DNA from: CAXXOK01 sp963675925
Lineage (GTDB): Bacteria; Bacillota; Clostridia; Christensenellales; Aristaeellaceae
Reading direction: 5' to 3'
NCBI GenBank assembly: GCA_963675925.2
Contig: CAXXIB010000004.1
Coordinates: forward strand, 620,001-684,000
DNA: 64,000 nucleotides
Part shown: piece by piece, positions 25,865-33,826 of the stretch
Numbering within the stretch: position 1 is the stretch's first letter
Layout: each line of letters opens with the position of its first letter
Program-made: the position numbers and the translations under genes
Notes under the pieces: generated by a model
What the model was told of the DNA's origin: nothing
Databases searched by the model: none
Seen by the model: only the letters and a program-made list of their open reading frames with translations

Positions 25865-26164
25865 CTAGCCCACCTTTGCCATGCGGCAGCTGTCCAGCTG
25901 GGTTTTAAGCATGGCGGGTAAGCCATCCACGCGGATAGACACGCTGCCCTCTCTGTGCTCCAGCTGTCCTTCCATGCCCAGCCGCCCATAGCTGATGGCC
26001 GCCAGTTCTACCACCACGCCACCCGCCGCCTCCGGCAGAGGATCGCGCCCCGTGTAGCCTACGGCAAACGCCTGCGCGTCGGTGAGTAAATCTTCAAGCA
26101 ACGCGTCCTGCTCGCCATCTGTTATGCGCAGTCTGCGCTTGAGCTTGTCTAAAAACTCGGTCAT
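25865..26164 (-). CDS. Head-tail connector protein (gp6/gp15-like)
   Basis: 99 residues, helical: FLDKLKRRLRITDGEQDALLEDLLTDAQAFAVGYTGRDPLP is the classic pattern of phage connector adaptors that bind beneath the portal. Good GAAAGGATG site. Follows the capsid gene after a hairpin. Confidence 0.78.
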   Translation of the reverse strand: MTEFLDKLKRRLRITDGEQDALLEDLLTDAQAFAVGYTGRDPLPEAAGGVVVELAAISYGRLGMEGQLEHREGSVSIRVDGLPAMLKTQLDSCRMAKVG

Positions 26165-26180
26165 TGCTTCATCCTTTCAC

Positions 26181-26218
26181 CGGAAACGCCGGAGGCGCAT
26201 CACCCCCGGCGTTTCCGC
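26181..26218 (-). terminator. Hairpin after the major capsid gene
   Basis: CGGAAACGCCGG pairs perfectly with CCGGCGTTTCCG over 12 bp. There is no T tract, so an attenuator or stabiliser between capsid and connector genes. Confidence 0.6.
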
Positions 26219-26346
26219 TAGCACACCCATACCGACTACCTGAGATGCCAAACCGCAAAGTGGTAAACGCCTGCGCGTCGTCCTATCCTTGATACAGGCC
26301 GCTGCTTTGCAATTTTCATCCTGCATCCGGCAGGGCTATCTGTCGA

Positions 26347-27228
26347 TTATGCGTTGGCATAGTGCAGGTAGATACCGGTTGCCTTGTTTTCGTACACATC
26401 CGCGATAGCCACATGGCGATAGCCGAACTTGTAGCCGTCGGTAGACTGGTTCACATCGGGCAAAATCACCTTGGGGGCAACATGCTTGCTGAACTGAATC
26501 ACAGCGCTGCGATGGATGACCATGAAGTTGATGTTCTTGGCCGTCGCACCTTTGACATATCCGCCGGCTTCCTGGCCGGAGCTCGTACCATCGAGCATGT
26601 CCACAGCGGTGTAAAAGCGCGTTTGCGGCACCAGCACCTTGCCCTGGAAGCGTTCCATGACCTGACGGCTTTTGGTGGTGTCAAGGTCTGCGATCATGCC
26701 GTCCAGCGTGGGGGTGATGAAAAGGTAGCGGTCCTGATAGGGGATTTCCGCCTCGTCCATGGCGGCTACAGCCTTGCGCAGTGCGGTAATCACAGCCGTA
26801 CCGGTGGTCAGCGCCGTGCCGGATTCTATCACCGAGATACCGCCGGTGCCCGCATACTTGGCAAAGCGGAAGGCATCCAGCTCCGGCACCACTTTGGTGC
26901 GAATCAGCTCGCCCGCCAGCCTGCCGTAGGCAACGCCAGCGGTTTCCAGATCGTCCATCGAATCCACGGTGAACATACGGCCGCGGTCGAAATTGCACTG
27001 TACAGTCTCGTTGGTCAGGCTCACATCGCCGGACACATAGCCCGAGGCCTTGTCGTAGTCCGCCAGGCCCTGCACGCTCATCTTGGGGATGATCAGCTCG
27101 TTGGCGTTTGCACCTTGCTTGACCAGATCAGCGCTGCCGTCCAGCACGGCAGTCAGGCTGGATAGCTTGTATACCTCGTCCAGCGTATCGGAGAGGGTTT
27201 GTTTAAACAGCGTAATGGAATTTGCCAT
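26347..27228 (-). CDS. Major capsid protein
   Basis: 293 residues, HK97-fold type of the group beginning MANSITLFKQTLSDTLDEVYKLSS. It has the strands NANELIIPKMSVQGLADY and the C-terminal NINFMVIHRSAVIQFSKHVAPKVILP. No protease gene lies nearby, so maturation is probably without cleavage, as in SPP1. ATG 27228 (not 27234) is correctly spaced from AAAGGAGA. Confidence 0.85.
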   Translation of the reverse strand: MANSITLFKQTLSDTLDEVYKLSSLTAVLDGSADLVKQGANANELIIPKMSVQGLADYDKASGYVSGDVSLTNETVQCNFDRGRMFTVDSMDDLETAGVAYGRLAGELIRTKVVPELDAFRFAKYAGTGGISVIESGTALTTGTAVITALRKAVAAMDEAEIPYQDRYLFITPTLDGMIADLDTTKSRQVMERFQGKVLVPQTRFYTAVDMLDGTSSGQEAGGYVKGATAKNINFMVIHRSAVIQFSKHVAPKVILPDVNQSTDGYKFGYRHVAIADVYENKATGIYLHYANA

Positions 27229-27267
27229 GTACATGTCTCCTTTTTATGTCGGTTAAGTTTACGGGCA

Positions 27268-27789
27268 TCATTTCTGAATCCCGACCGCCTTTTTAAGCTT
27301 GGCTTCAAACCCGGCGGCGGTGCTCACCGTCGCGGCGGGGGCCATGCCCTTCATGCGCTCCTCAATGCCCTGCTGCAATGCCTGGCGAAACGCCTGCTCC
27401 AGCGTATCGATCGCCGCCGCAGCGCTGTCCGCATCGGCATAGGTCAGGGTATCTGCAAGCTCGGCAGGCAGCCCTTTCTTGAGTAGAAGCTGCACGGCAC
27501 CGGCGCGTATTTCGTTGCGCTTTACCGTATCCTCGCGCTGTGAAATGGCAGCCTCCCGCTCGGCCATTCTGTGCTCGGCACGCTGCTCGGCGGTCATCTG
27601 CGCCAGTTCCTCCGCTTCCTTCCTGGCCTGGCTAATCTGCGTTTCCGCCTTTTTGCGTTCGGATGCGATGGTCTGGCTGACGATGCGGTTGATATCATCC
27701 TGCGTAAAGGTTTTTTCGGCCGATTCGGTCTTTTCTGCGTCGGCGGTTTCCTGCGTTTTGTTCCTGGTTTCTACAGCGGTTTCGCTCAT
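27268..27789 (-). CDS. Capsid scaffolding protein (DUF4355 type)
   Basis: 173 residues, highly charged and helical (TQDDINRIVSQTIASERKKAETQISQARKEAEELAQ), the typical scaffold seen between portal and capsid genes. It guides procapsid assembly then exits. GGGAGG site before ATG. Confidence 0.85.
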   Translation of the reverse strand: MSETAVETRNKTQETADAEKTESAEKTFTQDDINRIVSQTIASERKKAETQISQARKEAEELAQMTAEQRAEHRMAEREAAISQREDTVKRNEIRAGAVQLLLKKGLPAELADTLTYADADSAAAAIDTLEQAFRQALQQGIEERMKGMAPAATVSTAAGFEAKLKKAVGIQK

Positions 27790-27870
27790 ATCATTTCCTC
27801 CCGTTTTACGCCCGTCGGCTAGTCTCCCTTATCGGGTTGGTATGCAATGCGGTTGCCCGCGTTCCATCGG

Positions 27871-29196
27871 CTACAGCTTGGCAATCTCCGGTGCATTGTC
27901 AACGAAGGGAATCTGCGACAGTAAAATCTCGTTTGGCAGTATTCCCTTATAGGCCTGCACGGTTTTGGCGATCTCCAAATCGTTGGCGGGCAGGGTACGG
28001 CGGAAGGTGATCTGCACCTGATCGACATCAAACGCCGCCGCCCCCTGCACGCGCATAAAATGCGCCAAACGGTGCAGGCGCGTCCGCAGTGCTTCCCGGA
28101 ACCAGCGTTCCTTGATTTTCGTCCGCTGCTCAAAGCCCAGCAGCTTGTAGCGCATCGCCACGCCCGAAGCATCGCTGGCGAACTTGGCATCGGTCAAATC
28201 CGGCACAAAGCTCAGCTTGTGAATATCGTCGGCCAGGCTTTTGCGTAATAGCTCGCTTCCCGATTCGGAATCCGGCTTGGTGATAAATCCGGCATCCGCC
28301 CCATCCCCCGGCAAAAACAGCGTGCGCGTGTGCCGAAGCCGCCTGCTGGCGGCCAGCGCGGACGCTGCCGGGTCATCCGGATCCAAATCGGTCTCCGCGT
28401 CCTCGGATTGCAGCGCGCCCACGCCCTTGAGCACCATGATGGCATCAGTAAACTGCTGCTTATCATTAATCCGGTCGGATTGCAGGGCATCGTAGGCATC
28501 AATCAGCGGCAGTACGGCTTCAAAATCCCCGCTCTCATCGGCATTGTTCCAGTACTCGGTCATCGGCACCCCGCCAAAATAATGCGCCTGGCGCGACAGC
28601 TCAACCGGCGCTTCGCTTGCGCGCCGCTCCATGTGTACAATCAGGGTATCGGTACACACGGTCACGCGCTCGCTTGCTTTTTTTAGGTTTTTGTCCAGCA
28701 CATCGCTGATCGTAATCCCCAAAAGCGGCCTGTGCTCTACCGTATCGTCGTATACCACAAAGGCATGGCGCGGGTCGGCCTGTGCAACGCGCGGTTTGGC
28801 CTGATGGTCGGCGTAGCAAAGCTCCACCGCCTTGCCATATACCGCCGCATCCACAGCCAGCTCCGCGTCGATGCTCTGCGTATCGCAGCGGCGCAGCACC
28901 CCGACCAGCTGCTCAAACGCCGCCGGATGATCCTGCAAACTGTACTGCACCGGCGCGCCAACCAGATACCCTGCCGCAATGGCGGTGATATACTTGGGCA
29001 TCGCGTGTGCCAGGCGGTTATTGGGCAGCCCCGAAAGCCGGGTACGGCTGAGGATGGCATGGTTGCCGTCATAATAATCCTTGAGCACGGAAAGCCGTGT
29101 CTCCCGCAGCCTGCGGTGCTCATTCAGCAGTGCCAGCAATAGCTCCGGCGGCGGCGTACCGTCTTCCAGCAGCAGGGTTTTGTCGATGGTGATCAT
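27871..29196 (-). CDS. Phage portal protein, SPP1 gp6-like
   Basis: 441 residues; LKDYYDGNHAILSRTR...NNRLAHAMPKYITAIAAGYLVGAPVQYS is the SPP1-type portal N terminus, and VALRYKLLGFEQRTKIKERWFREALRTRL the C-terminal stem/wing. It forms the dodecameric DNA gate. No minor head (MuF-type) gene follows it. Good AAAGGAGT site. Confidence 0.92.
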   Translation of the reverse strand: MITIDKTLLLEDGTPPPELLLALLNEHRRLRETRLSVLKDYYDGNHAILSRTRLSGLPNNRLAHAMPKYITAIAAGYLVGAPVQYSLQDHPAAFEQLVGVLRRCDTQSIDAELAVDAAVYGKAVELCYADHQAKPRVAQADPRHAFVVYDDTVEHRPLLGITISDVLDKNLKKASERVTVCTDTLIVHMERRASEAPVELSRQAHYFGGVPMTEYWNNADESGDFEAVLPLIDAYDALQSDRINDKQQFTDAIMVLKGVGALQSEDAETDLDPDDPAASALAASRRLRHTRTLFLPGDGADAGFITKPDSESGSELLRKSLADDIHKLSFVPDLTDAKFASDASGVAMRYKLLGFEQRTKIKERWFREALRTRLHRLAHFMRVQGAAAFDVDQVQITFRRTLPANDLEIAKTVQAYKGILPNEILLSQIPFVDNAPEIAKL

Positions 29197-29233
29197 TGCG
29201 TACTCCTTTATTCATCGTTCACGTGCAACGCGT

Positions 29234-30478
29234 TTATTTGGGTACAATCGCGCGCTTGACCGCGCTGACGCTTTCCATGGCATACCGCACCGCGTCGATC
29301 AGGTGGTTGTCGCGGTCGGGGTAATACGGCAGCAGTGCGCCCGTTTTATCGCGCTCAAATTCATAGCAGCTGAACTCCTGCGCCGCGCGGGGTGTTTTTT
29401 TGGGGTCGATCACGATCATGGCCCGGCTTTGCAGCCACTTCATGCCGTGGGCAACGCTATCGGGGCCTTTCCGGGCGGGTATTACGTGCACGCCACGGCT
29501 GCGGAGCTCGGCTATCGAGCGTGGTTCTGCGCTATCGCAGGTGACAAATACCTCGCCGGCACGCGTCTTGACCGCGCTTGCCAGTGCATCTGCCAGCATC
29601 CGCAGTGATACAAACTCATCCACAATGTAGAGGATGCGCCTGCGCCCGTCGTAAGCGCAGCGTACAAACGCGTCCGGGTCGGATGCAAAGCCGAAGTCCA
29701 GCCCGCAGTAGCTTCGAAGCCCTTGCCAGTCCTTTGCCGGCAAGCGTTTGAGCTTTACGTTTTCAAACACCTGCGCCCCGGTGCCTGTGACCTCGCCCAG
29801 GTACATGTGGCGATAGGCGCGGGGGTTGCTTTTTTGCAAGGCGTTGGCTTCCGATAGAAAAGCATCCCCAAGCCATGCTTTGGGGATGCTGCGGTAGTCG
29901 CTGTGATGTGTCTTGCGCCCTTTGCGCCGGGTACGGGCCTCGTGGTTTACCCAGTGTCCGGCGCGCTCTGGCGGGTTGTAGGTGTACAGGGTCAGGGTGT
30001 TTTGGGCTATGCCGCGCAGGATGGATGCCTTGATGGTGCGGATATCGCCCATCCCCGAAAACTCCGTCAGCTCTTCAAACCACAGGTACTTGAAATATCC
30101 CTTTTGCAGCTTGACACCTTTGGATTTTTCCGGTTTGTCCGCCCCGCGAAACAAAATGCGCTGCCCGGTCGGAGTATACTCAATTTCCAGCGGCGAGAGC
30201 TTCAGCTTGAACCAGTCCGATACACCTAGAAGGCCGATCGCCCATACAAGATGCCCGTATACCGATTCCCGCAGCGTGTCGGCCACCTTGCGGTATACAA
30301 TAGCGTTAGCTTCGGGCTCGTCCATCAGCCCACGTAGAATATACAGCGCTGCAAACGAAGTTTTCCCCGATCCGCGCCCGCCGGACAGCCACAGTTCGTC
30401 ACATGTTCCATCCCGTGCCGCGCGCCACACCGGGAAGAACGTTTCCGCAATCAAGCGTGACAGCCGAATATCGGTCAT
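29234..30478 (-). CDS. Terminase large subunit
   Basis: 414 residues. Walker A GGRGSGKTS at 33-41, Walker B YLWFEELTEF, coupling region LYTYNPPE, and the RNase H-like nuclease acids in GLDFGFASDPDAF, TCDSAEP and DNHLIDAVRYAM. It powers DNA packaging and cuts it. ATG 30478 is one base after the small-subunit stop and has AGAAGG 9 bases upstream. Motor and nuclease look intact. Confidence 0.92.
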   Translation of the reverse strand: MTDIRLSRLIAETFFPVWRAARDGTCDELWLSGGRGSGKTSFAALYILRGLMDEPEANAIVYRKVADTLRESVYGHLVWAIGLLGVSDWFKLKLSPLEIEYTPTGQRILFRGADKPEKSKGVKLQKGYFKYLWFEELTEFSGMGDIRTIKASILRGIAQNTLTLYTYNPPERAGHWVNHEARTRRKGRKTHHSDYRSIPKAWLGDAFLSEANALQKSNPRAYRHMYLGEVTGTGAQVFENVKLKRLPAKDWQGLRSYCGLDFGFASDPDAFVRCAYDGRRRILYIVDEFVSLRMLADALASAVKTRAGEVFVTCDSAEPRSIAELRSRGVHVIPARKGPDSVAHGMKWLQSRAMIVIDPKKTPRAAQEFSCYEFERDKTGALLPYYPDRDNHLIDAVRYAMESVSAVKRAIVPK

Positions 30479-30479
30479 A

Positions 30480-30725
30480 TCAGTCATCCTTCTCTGTCGC
30501 TGCGGGAATATCGTCGATGATGCGCGGCACATCCTGCTTGGGCTCAACCGCGCCCAGTACGCCATAGCGCTTGGCCAGGAGTTCTGCGGCACGCAGCCTG
30601 TCGCGCGGGGTGATTTTTCCATCCTCGGCATCCCTGCCGCGCAGGACATCGGTCAGGCATTCCAGAACCTCCGTCTCACCGGCGATATGCGCATCGGGCT
30701 TGGGTTTCCTGCCGCGTGCGGTCAT
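30480..30725 (-). CDS. Truncated terminase small subunit-like protein
   Basis: 81 residues. The part ETEVLECLTDVLRGR...PRDRLRAAELLAKRYGVLG resembles the C-terminal half of Terminase_2 small subunits, and VPRIIDDIPAATEKDD the end that binds the large subunit. The N-terminal helix-turn-helix that recognises pac/cos in the normal ~150-residue proteins is missing; only a short basic start (TARGRKPKP) remains. The ATG follows GAGGAGGGG, so this is a designed gene start, not an obvious deletion. Confidence 0.62.
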   Translation of the reverse strand: MTARGRKPKPDAHIAGETEVLECLTDVLRGRDAEDGKITPRDRLRAAELLAKRYGVLGAVEPKQDVPRIIDDIPAATEKDD

Positions 30726-30970
30726 CGCACCCCTCCTCGCACTTGTTCATGTTGCCAGTATAGGGGGGATTGCAGTGCAATATGGTGCGAAACCTTCTAA
30801 AACATCTCACATTCCTTTCAAATCGGCATTATAAAGCAGTCAACTGGCCACAAAACAGGGCCAAACCTCCATAAGCTATTTAGTTTATTTACAAGTCGTT
30901 CACAATTCATTCACATATTATGCAATACTTTGCCACTTTCATCCGTCATAATAACTGTGAGGTGAATACT
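30726..30970. promoter_or_regulatory. Divergent control region between phage block and orphan regulator
   Basis: 245 bases. Toward the regulator it contains TTTACA (30888), TTCACA (30899) and TTCACA (30910), each 11 bases apart, followed by TATTAT at 30916: an OmpR/PhoB-type operator overlapping a promoter with no good -35. Toward the terminase I see only a weak minus-strand candidate (TTGAAA, TAGAAG). Confidence 0.6.
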
Positions 30971-31600
30971 ATGGCTAAAATACTCATCTATGGCACCCAG
31001 AAAAACGTAACCGATAAACTGACCCGCATATTAACCAAATCGAATCACGAGGTTCTGCGCCTCAAACCGACCGACGGTGTTCCCGGCAATCTGCCTAAGG
31101 ATACCCTGGTCGTGATGGACGCAAGGCTGAAATGGCCGGACTGCCGTGCCTTGTTTTCTCAAATTCAAGGGCTGGAGTACCCCGTGCTGTTCCTGACTGC
31201 GGATCAGGACACCGTATCCCACCTGCGCGCGCTGTACCGTGGGCGTTCGGATGTATTGGTCATGCCGTTCTCCGCCAAAGCTGCGCTGCAAACCGTGAAT
31301 CATCTCCTAACGCAGAACCAGCCGCTGACACCCCTGACCGTAAACGAGGAAACGCGCGTAGCCATGCTTGGCTCAGAGCGCGTGGAACTCACCGCGCAGG
31401 AGCTGGCGCTGCTTTTAACCCTGATGGAAAACCCCGATTTGCCTGTAAGCCGCGAACATCTTTTGCGCAAAGCATGGGGCTACCAAAGCATGGGTGAAAC
31501 CCGCACCGTGGATGTACACGTACAGCGTCTTCGCCGCAAGCTGGGCATGAACCGTATTGAAACCGTGTACCGCTGCGGCTACCGGCTGAAAACCGCGTAA
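30971..31600 (+). CDS. Orphan OmpR/PhoB-type response regulator with degenerate receiver
   Basis: 209 residues. Residues 3-115 fold like a receiver: Asp50 in LVVMDARLKWPD is in the phosphoacceptor position and MPFSAK carries the conserved Lys, but the N-terminal acidic pair that binds magnesium is replaced (KILIYGTQ in place of the usual ILIVDDE). Residues 125-209 are an intact winged helix (ELTAQELALLLTLMENP, TRTVDVHVQRLRRKL, VYRCGYRLK). No histidine kinase is nearby. ATG 30971 follows GAGGTG. It probably binds the TTCACA repeats in its own promoter. Confidence 0.82.
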   Translation: MAKILIYGTQKNVTDKLTRILTKSNHEVLRLKPTDGVPGNLPKDTLVVMDARLKWPDCRALFSQIQGLEYPVLFLTADQDTVSHLRALYRGRSDVLVMPFSAKAALQTVNHLLTQNQPLTPLTVNEETRVAMLGSERVELTAQELALLLTLMENPDLPVSREHLLRKAWGYQSMGETRTVDVHVQRLRRKLGMNRIETVYRCGYRLKTA

Positions 31601-31664
31601 TACAGCGCTGTTTCGTTTAAACGCGAACCGGCTTTCTGTATACAATACCTCTCCTCCGTATTCT

Positions 31665-31696
31665 GGCGGTCATCCCTTCTACCGGGGATGGCCGCC
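31665..31696 (+). terminator. Terminator of the response regulator gene
   Basis: GGCGGTCATCCC (31665-31676) pairs with GGGATGGCCGCC (31685-31696), one G-U pair, then GCTTTAT. Confidence 0.65.
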
Positions 31697-31727
31697 GCTT
31701 TATAGGGTGGGGCTGTGTCGCTGCAAA

Positions 31728-31756
31728 CAAAAAGCCTCCCTTGTCAAAGGGAGGCT
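31728..31756 (-). terminator. Terminator of the flavoprotein gene
   Basis: Minus strand AGCCTCCC, TTTGACAA, GGGAGGCT then five Ts. Confidence 0.88.
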
Positions 31757-31773
31757 GGCTTACAGCGATAGAG

Positions 31774-32400
31774 CTATTGCTTTGTAACGAAATTCGTTCT
31801 GACCCGTGGTTTTTCGGGGCTTGGGAAGGGTAGATCGTTTTCCTTGCCCAGCGCAATCAGCTTGAGCATCCAGGCCATGTTATGGCCCAGGTTGCGCATA
31901 ACCTGCATGCCCTCCATATCCTGAATGGCGTCCCCGGCATTGGCACCAAACACCATAGGCCAGTAGGTGGAGGGAACCACGGCCATTCCTTTGATGAGCG
32001 GGTATTTCAGCAGATCGTCCAGCGTAGCCGTCGTGCCCGCACGCCGCGCAACCGCCACACAGGCCGCCGCTTTCCCGGCAAACGCACCGCCACCCGCAAA
32101 AAACATGCGATCCAAAAACGAAAGCGTGGTACCGTTGGGCGAGGCGAAATACACCGGCGTCCCGATGATCAGCCCGTCGGACTCCTTCATCTTGTCGATG
32201 GCTTCGTTGACCTCGTCGTCAAACGCCGTGCAATGTCCGTCGCACTGCCCGCAGGCGATGCAGCCGTGTATGGTTTTCTGTCCGATTGTGAAAATCTCGC
32301 TTTCAATCTGGTGCTCTTGCAGCACCGTAGCAATTTCGTCCAGCGCGCGGCGCGTGGTGCCGTGCATGTGGGGGCTTCCGTTGATCATCAATACCTTCAT
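31774..32400 (-). CDS. Iron-sulfur flavoprotein (NADPH-dependent FMN reductase fold)
   Basis: 208 residues. N-terminal flavodoxin-like fold with MINGSPHMHGTT (FMN phosphate loop) and GTPVYFASP. Four cysteines at 47, 50, 53 and 57 (CIACGQCDGHC) form the compact cluster of iron-sulfur flavoproteins of strict anaerobes, which carry one 4Fe-4S and one FMN and pass electrons to small acceptors. GGAGG site before ATG. Single gene with its own terminator. Confidence 0.87.
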   Translation of the reverse strand: MKVLMINGSPHMHGTTRRALDEIATVLQEHQIESEIFTIGQKTIHGCIACGQCDGHCTAFDDEVNEAIDKMKESDGLIIGTPVYFASPNGTTLSFLDRMFFAGGGAFAGKAAACVAVARRAGTTATLDDLLKYPLIKGMAVVPSTYWPMVFGANAGDAIQDMEGMQVMRNLGHNMAWMLKLIALGKENDLPFPSPEKPRVRTNFVTKQ

Positions 32401-32424
32401 GCTGTTCCTCCGTTTTATACGCTT

Positions 32425-32766
32425 TTATCCGTTGAACTCGCCGGAGCCGCCCTCCGGTGTCAGGCTTGGTGTCGGGGCCAGTGTGGTCTCCGGCTCTGCG
32501 GTCGGCACAGGTGCCAGCAGAACTTCCGGCTCCATGGTATCCTGCGGTGCCGGTACCGGTGTACCGGTCGGTACCGCCTGTGTAGGCGAAGGCTCTACCA
32601 CCAGCTGCACAGCGGGCACAGGCGTAAGCTCCGGTTCCCTGGTTACCTCCGGCGTGGTTTCTGCCTCCGGCAGCACAACAAAACGGTTGGTTTGGTTGAC
32701 CGCCCCGCAGCCGGATACCCCAAGCACCAGTATGCATAAAAGCACCATTGCAGCCCGTTTCATCAT
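32425..32766 (-). CDS. Small Pro/Thr-rich lipoprotein
   Basis: 113 residues: a lipoprotein signal ending LGVSGC (cleavage before Cys20), then a low-complexity Pro/Glu/Thr/Val tail (EAETTPEVTREPELTPVP...) with no fold. Possibly a spacer-like surface lipoprotein. Upstream of and perhaps transcribed with the flavoprotein 24 bases on. Function unknown. Confidence 0.7.
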   Translation of the reverse strand: MMKRAAMVLLCILVLGVSGCGAVNQTNRFVVLPEAETTPEVTREPELTPVPAVQLVVEPSPTQAVPTGTPVPAPQDTMEPEVLLAPVPTAEPETTLAPTPSLTPEGGSGEFNG

Positions 32767-32917
32767 GACACCGCCTCACGATTCTTATTGCCATCATTAT
32801 AACACATTCCGTCCCAATCTTGCATTCGGCGCGTAATCCGAGTACAATATACCTGTTTGACACTGATGCAAACCAACGGTTTATGATCCTTCTGATCCTT
32901 ATGGGAAAGGACGATAC

Positions 32918-33727
32918 TTGAGCATGCATGTTTTCCATCCGGCGCAGACCAATAACGGCTTCCCGCCGGAAAACGTATTCCTGCTTGCAGATGCTTCCAA
33001 CATGGTTGTCGGGCAGGGGCATCTGGTGCGCACGCACCACCCATATTTGTTTCCCGAACGGCCGATCAACATATTCCTGTCCATATCCACGCGCGGACCG
33101 GGACGCGAAATGCTCCTAGGCGCTTTGCTTGCGCGCGCCATTCAGCTGCACCAGCAGACCCCGTACCTAAAGGCGCGGGTGTTTGCCCAGGTCGGTATGG
33201 ATGACGCCGCCATGCTTTCCCTGTATATGGATTCGGGCTTTGAAGCAAACGATGCGCTGGACATTATCAAAATCCAGACGCCGCCGGCCAAGCCCTCCGC
33301 TCCCATCGGCTACGATATGGGCTTTATTCCCTTGCAAAACTCCATGGAGCAGGCATCGTTTCTGATGCGCATGAACATGTACCGCCTGGACCTGCTAACC
33401 CAGCCGGTGCTTCGCCAGTATATGAGCATGCCGCACTTTATTGCCCTGTACATTGCCCGCGGCAGCGAGATTGTCGGCGAGATTGCCATGACCGGGCAAA
33501 ACAATACCGCCCAGATTATCGGGCTGTATGTATCCCAGAACTACCGCAGGCTGGGGCTGGCCAAAACCCTGATCGCGGCCGCCATGAACGCCCTGCGCGA
33601 GCGCGGCGTGACCACCTTTATGGCCGATGCCATTCGCCGCAACCAGGCGCAATCGGCGCTGGCGCAAAGCTGCCAGGCCACCTTTGTCCGTACGGCATGC
33701 CTGTATCCTGGCATTGACTACGATTAA
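32918..33727 (+). CDS. GNAT acetyltransferase, tandem domain
   Basis: 269 residues with two GNAT-like halves. The N-terminal half is degenerate (GREMLLGALLARAIQ); the C-terminal half has the acetyl-CoA motif NYRRLGLAKTLIAAAMNALRERGV and ADAIRRNQAQSALAQ. Substrate unknown. The frame begins with TTG 32918, seven bases after AAAGGA; ATG 32924 is the alternative. Confidence 0.78.
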   Translation: MSMHVFHPAQTNNGFPPENVFLLADASNMVVGQGHLVRTHHPYLFPERPINIFLSISTRGPGREMLLGALLARAIQLHQQTPYLKARVFAQVGMDDAAMLSLYMDSGFEANDALDIIKIQTPPAKPSAPIGYDMGFIPLQNSMEQASFLMRMNMYRLDLLTQPVLRQYMSMPHFIALYIARGSEIVGEIAMTGQNNTAQIIGLYVSQNYRRLGLAKTLIAAAMNALRERGVTTFMADAIRRNQAQSALAQSCQATFVRTACLYPGIDYD

Positions 33728-33826
33728 TCGCGTATCGGGCCACAGCCGCAGCATGCGGCTTCCGGGATAACGATCACCAGAGTTACAACCACACACCCGT
33801 TTTTTCGGGCAGGGAGGACGACTATC

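Noticed and set aside
33743..33757. Small hairpin after the tandem GNAT gene
   Set aside because: Only 6-7 bp with a three-base loop and no T run; the next gene follows closely, so termination is not supported.
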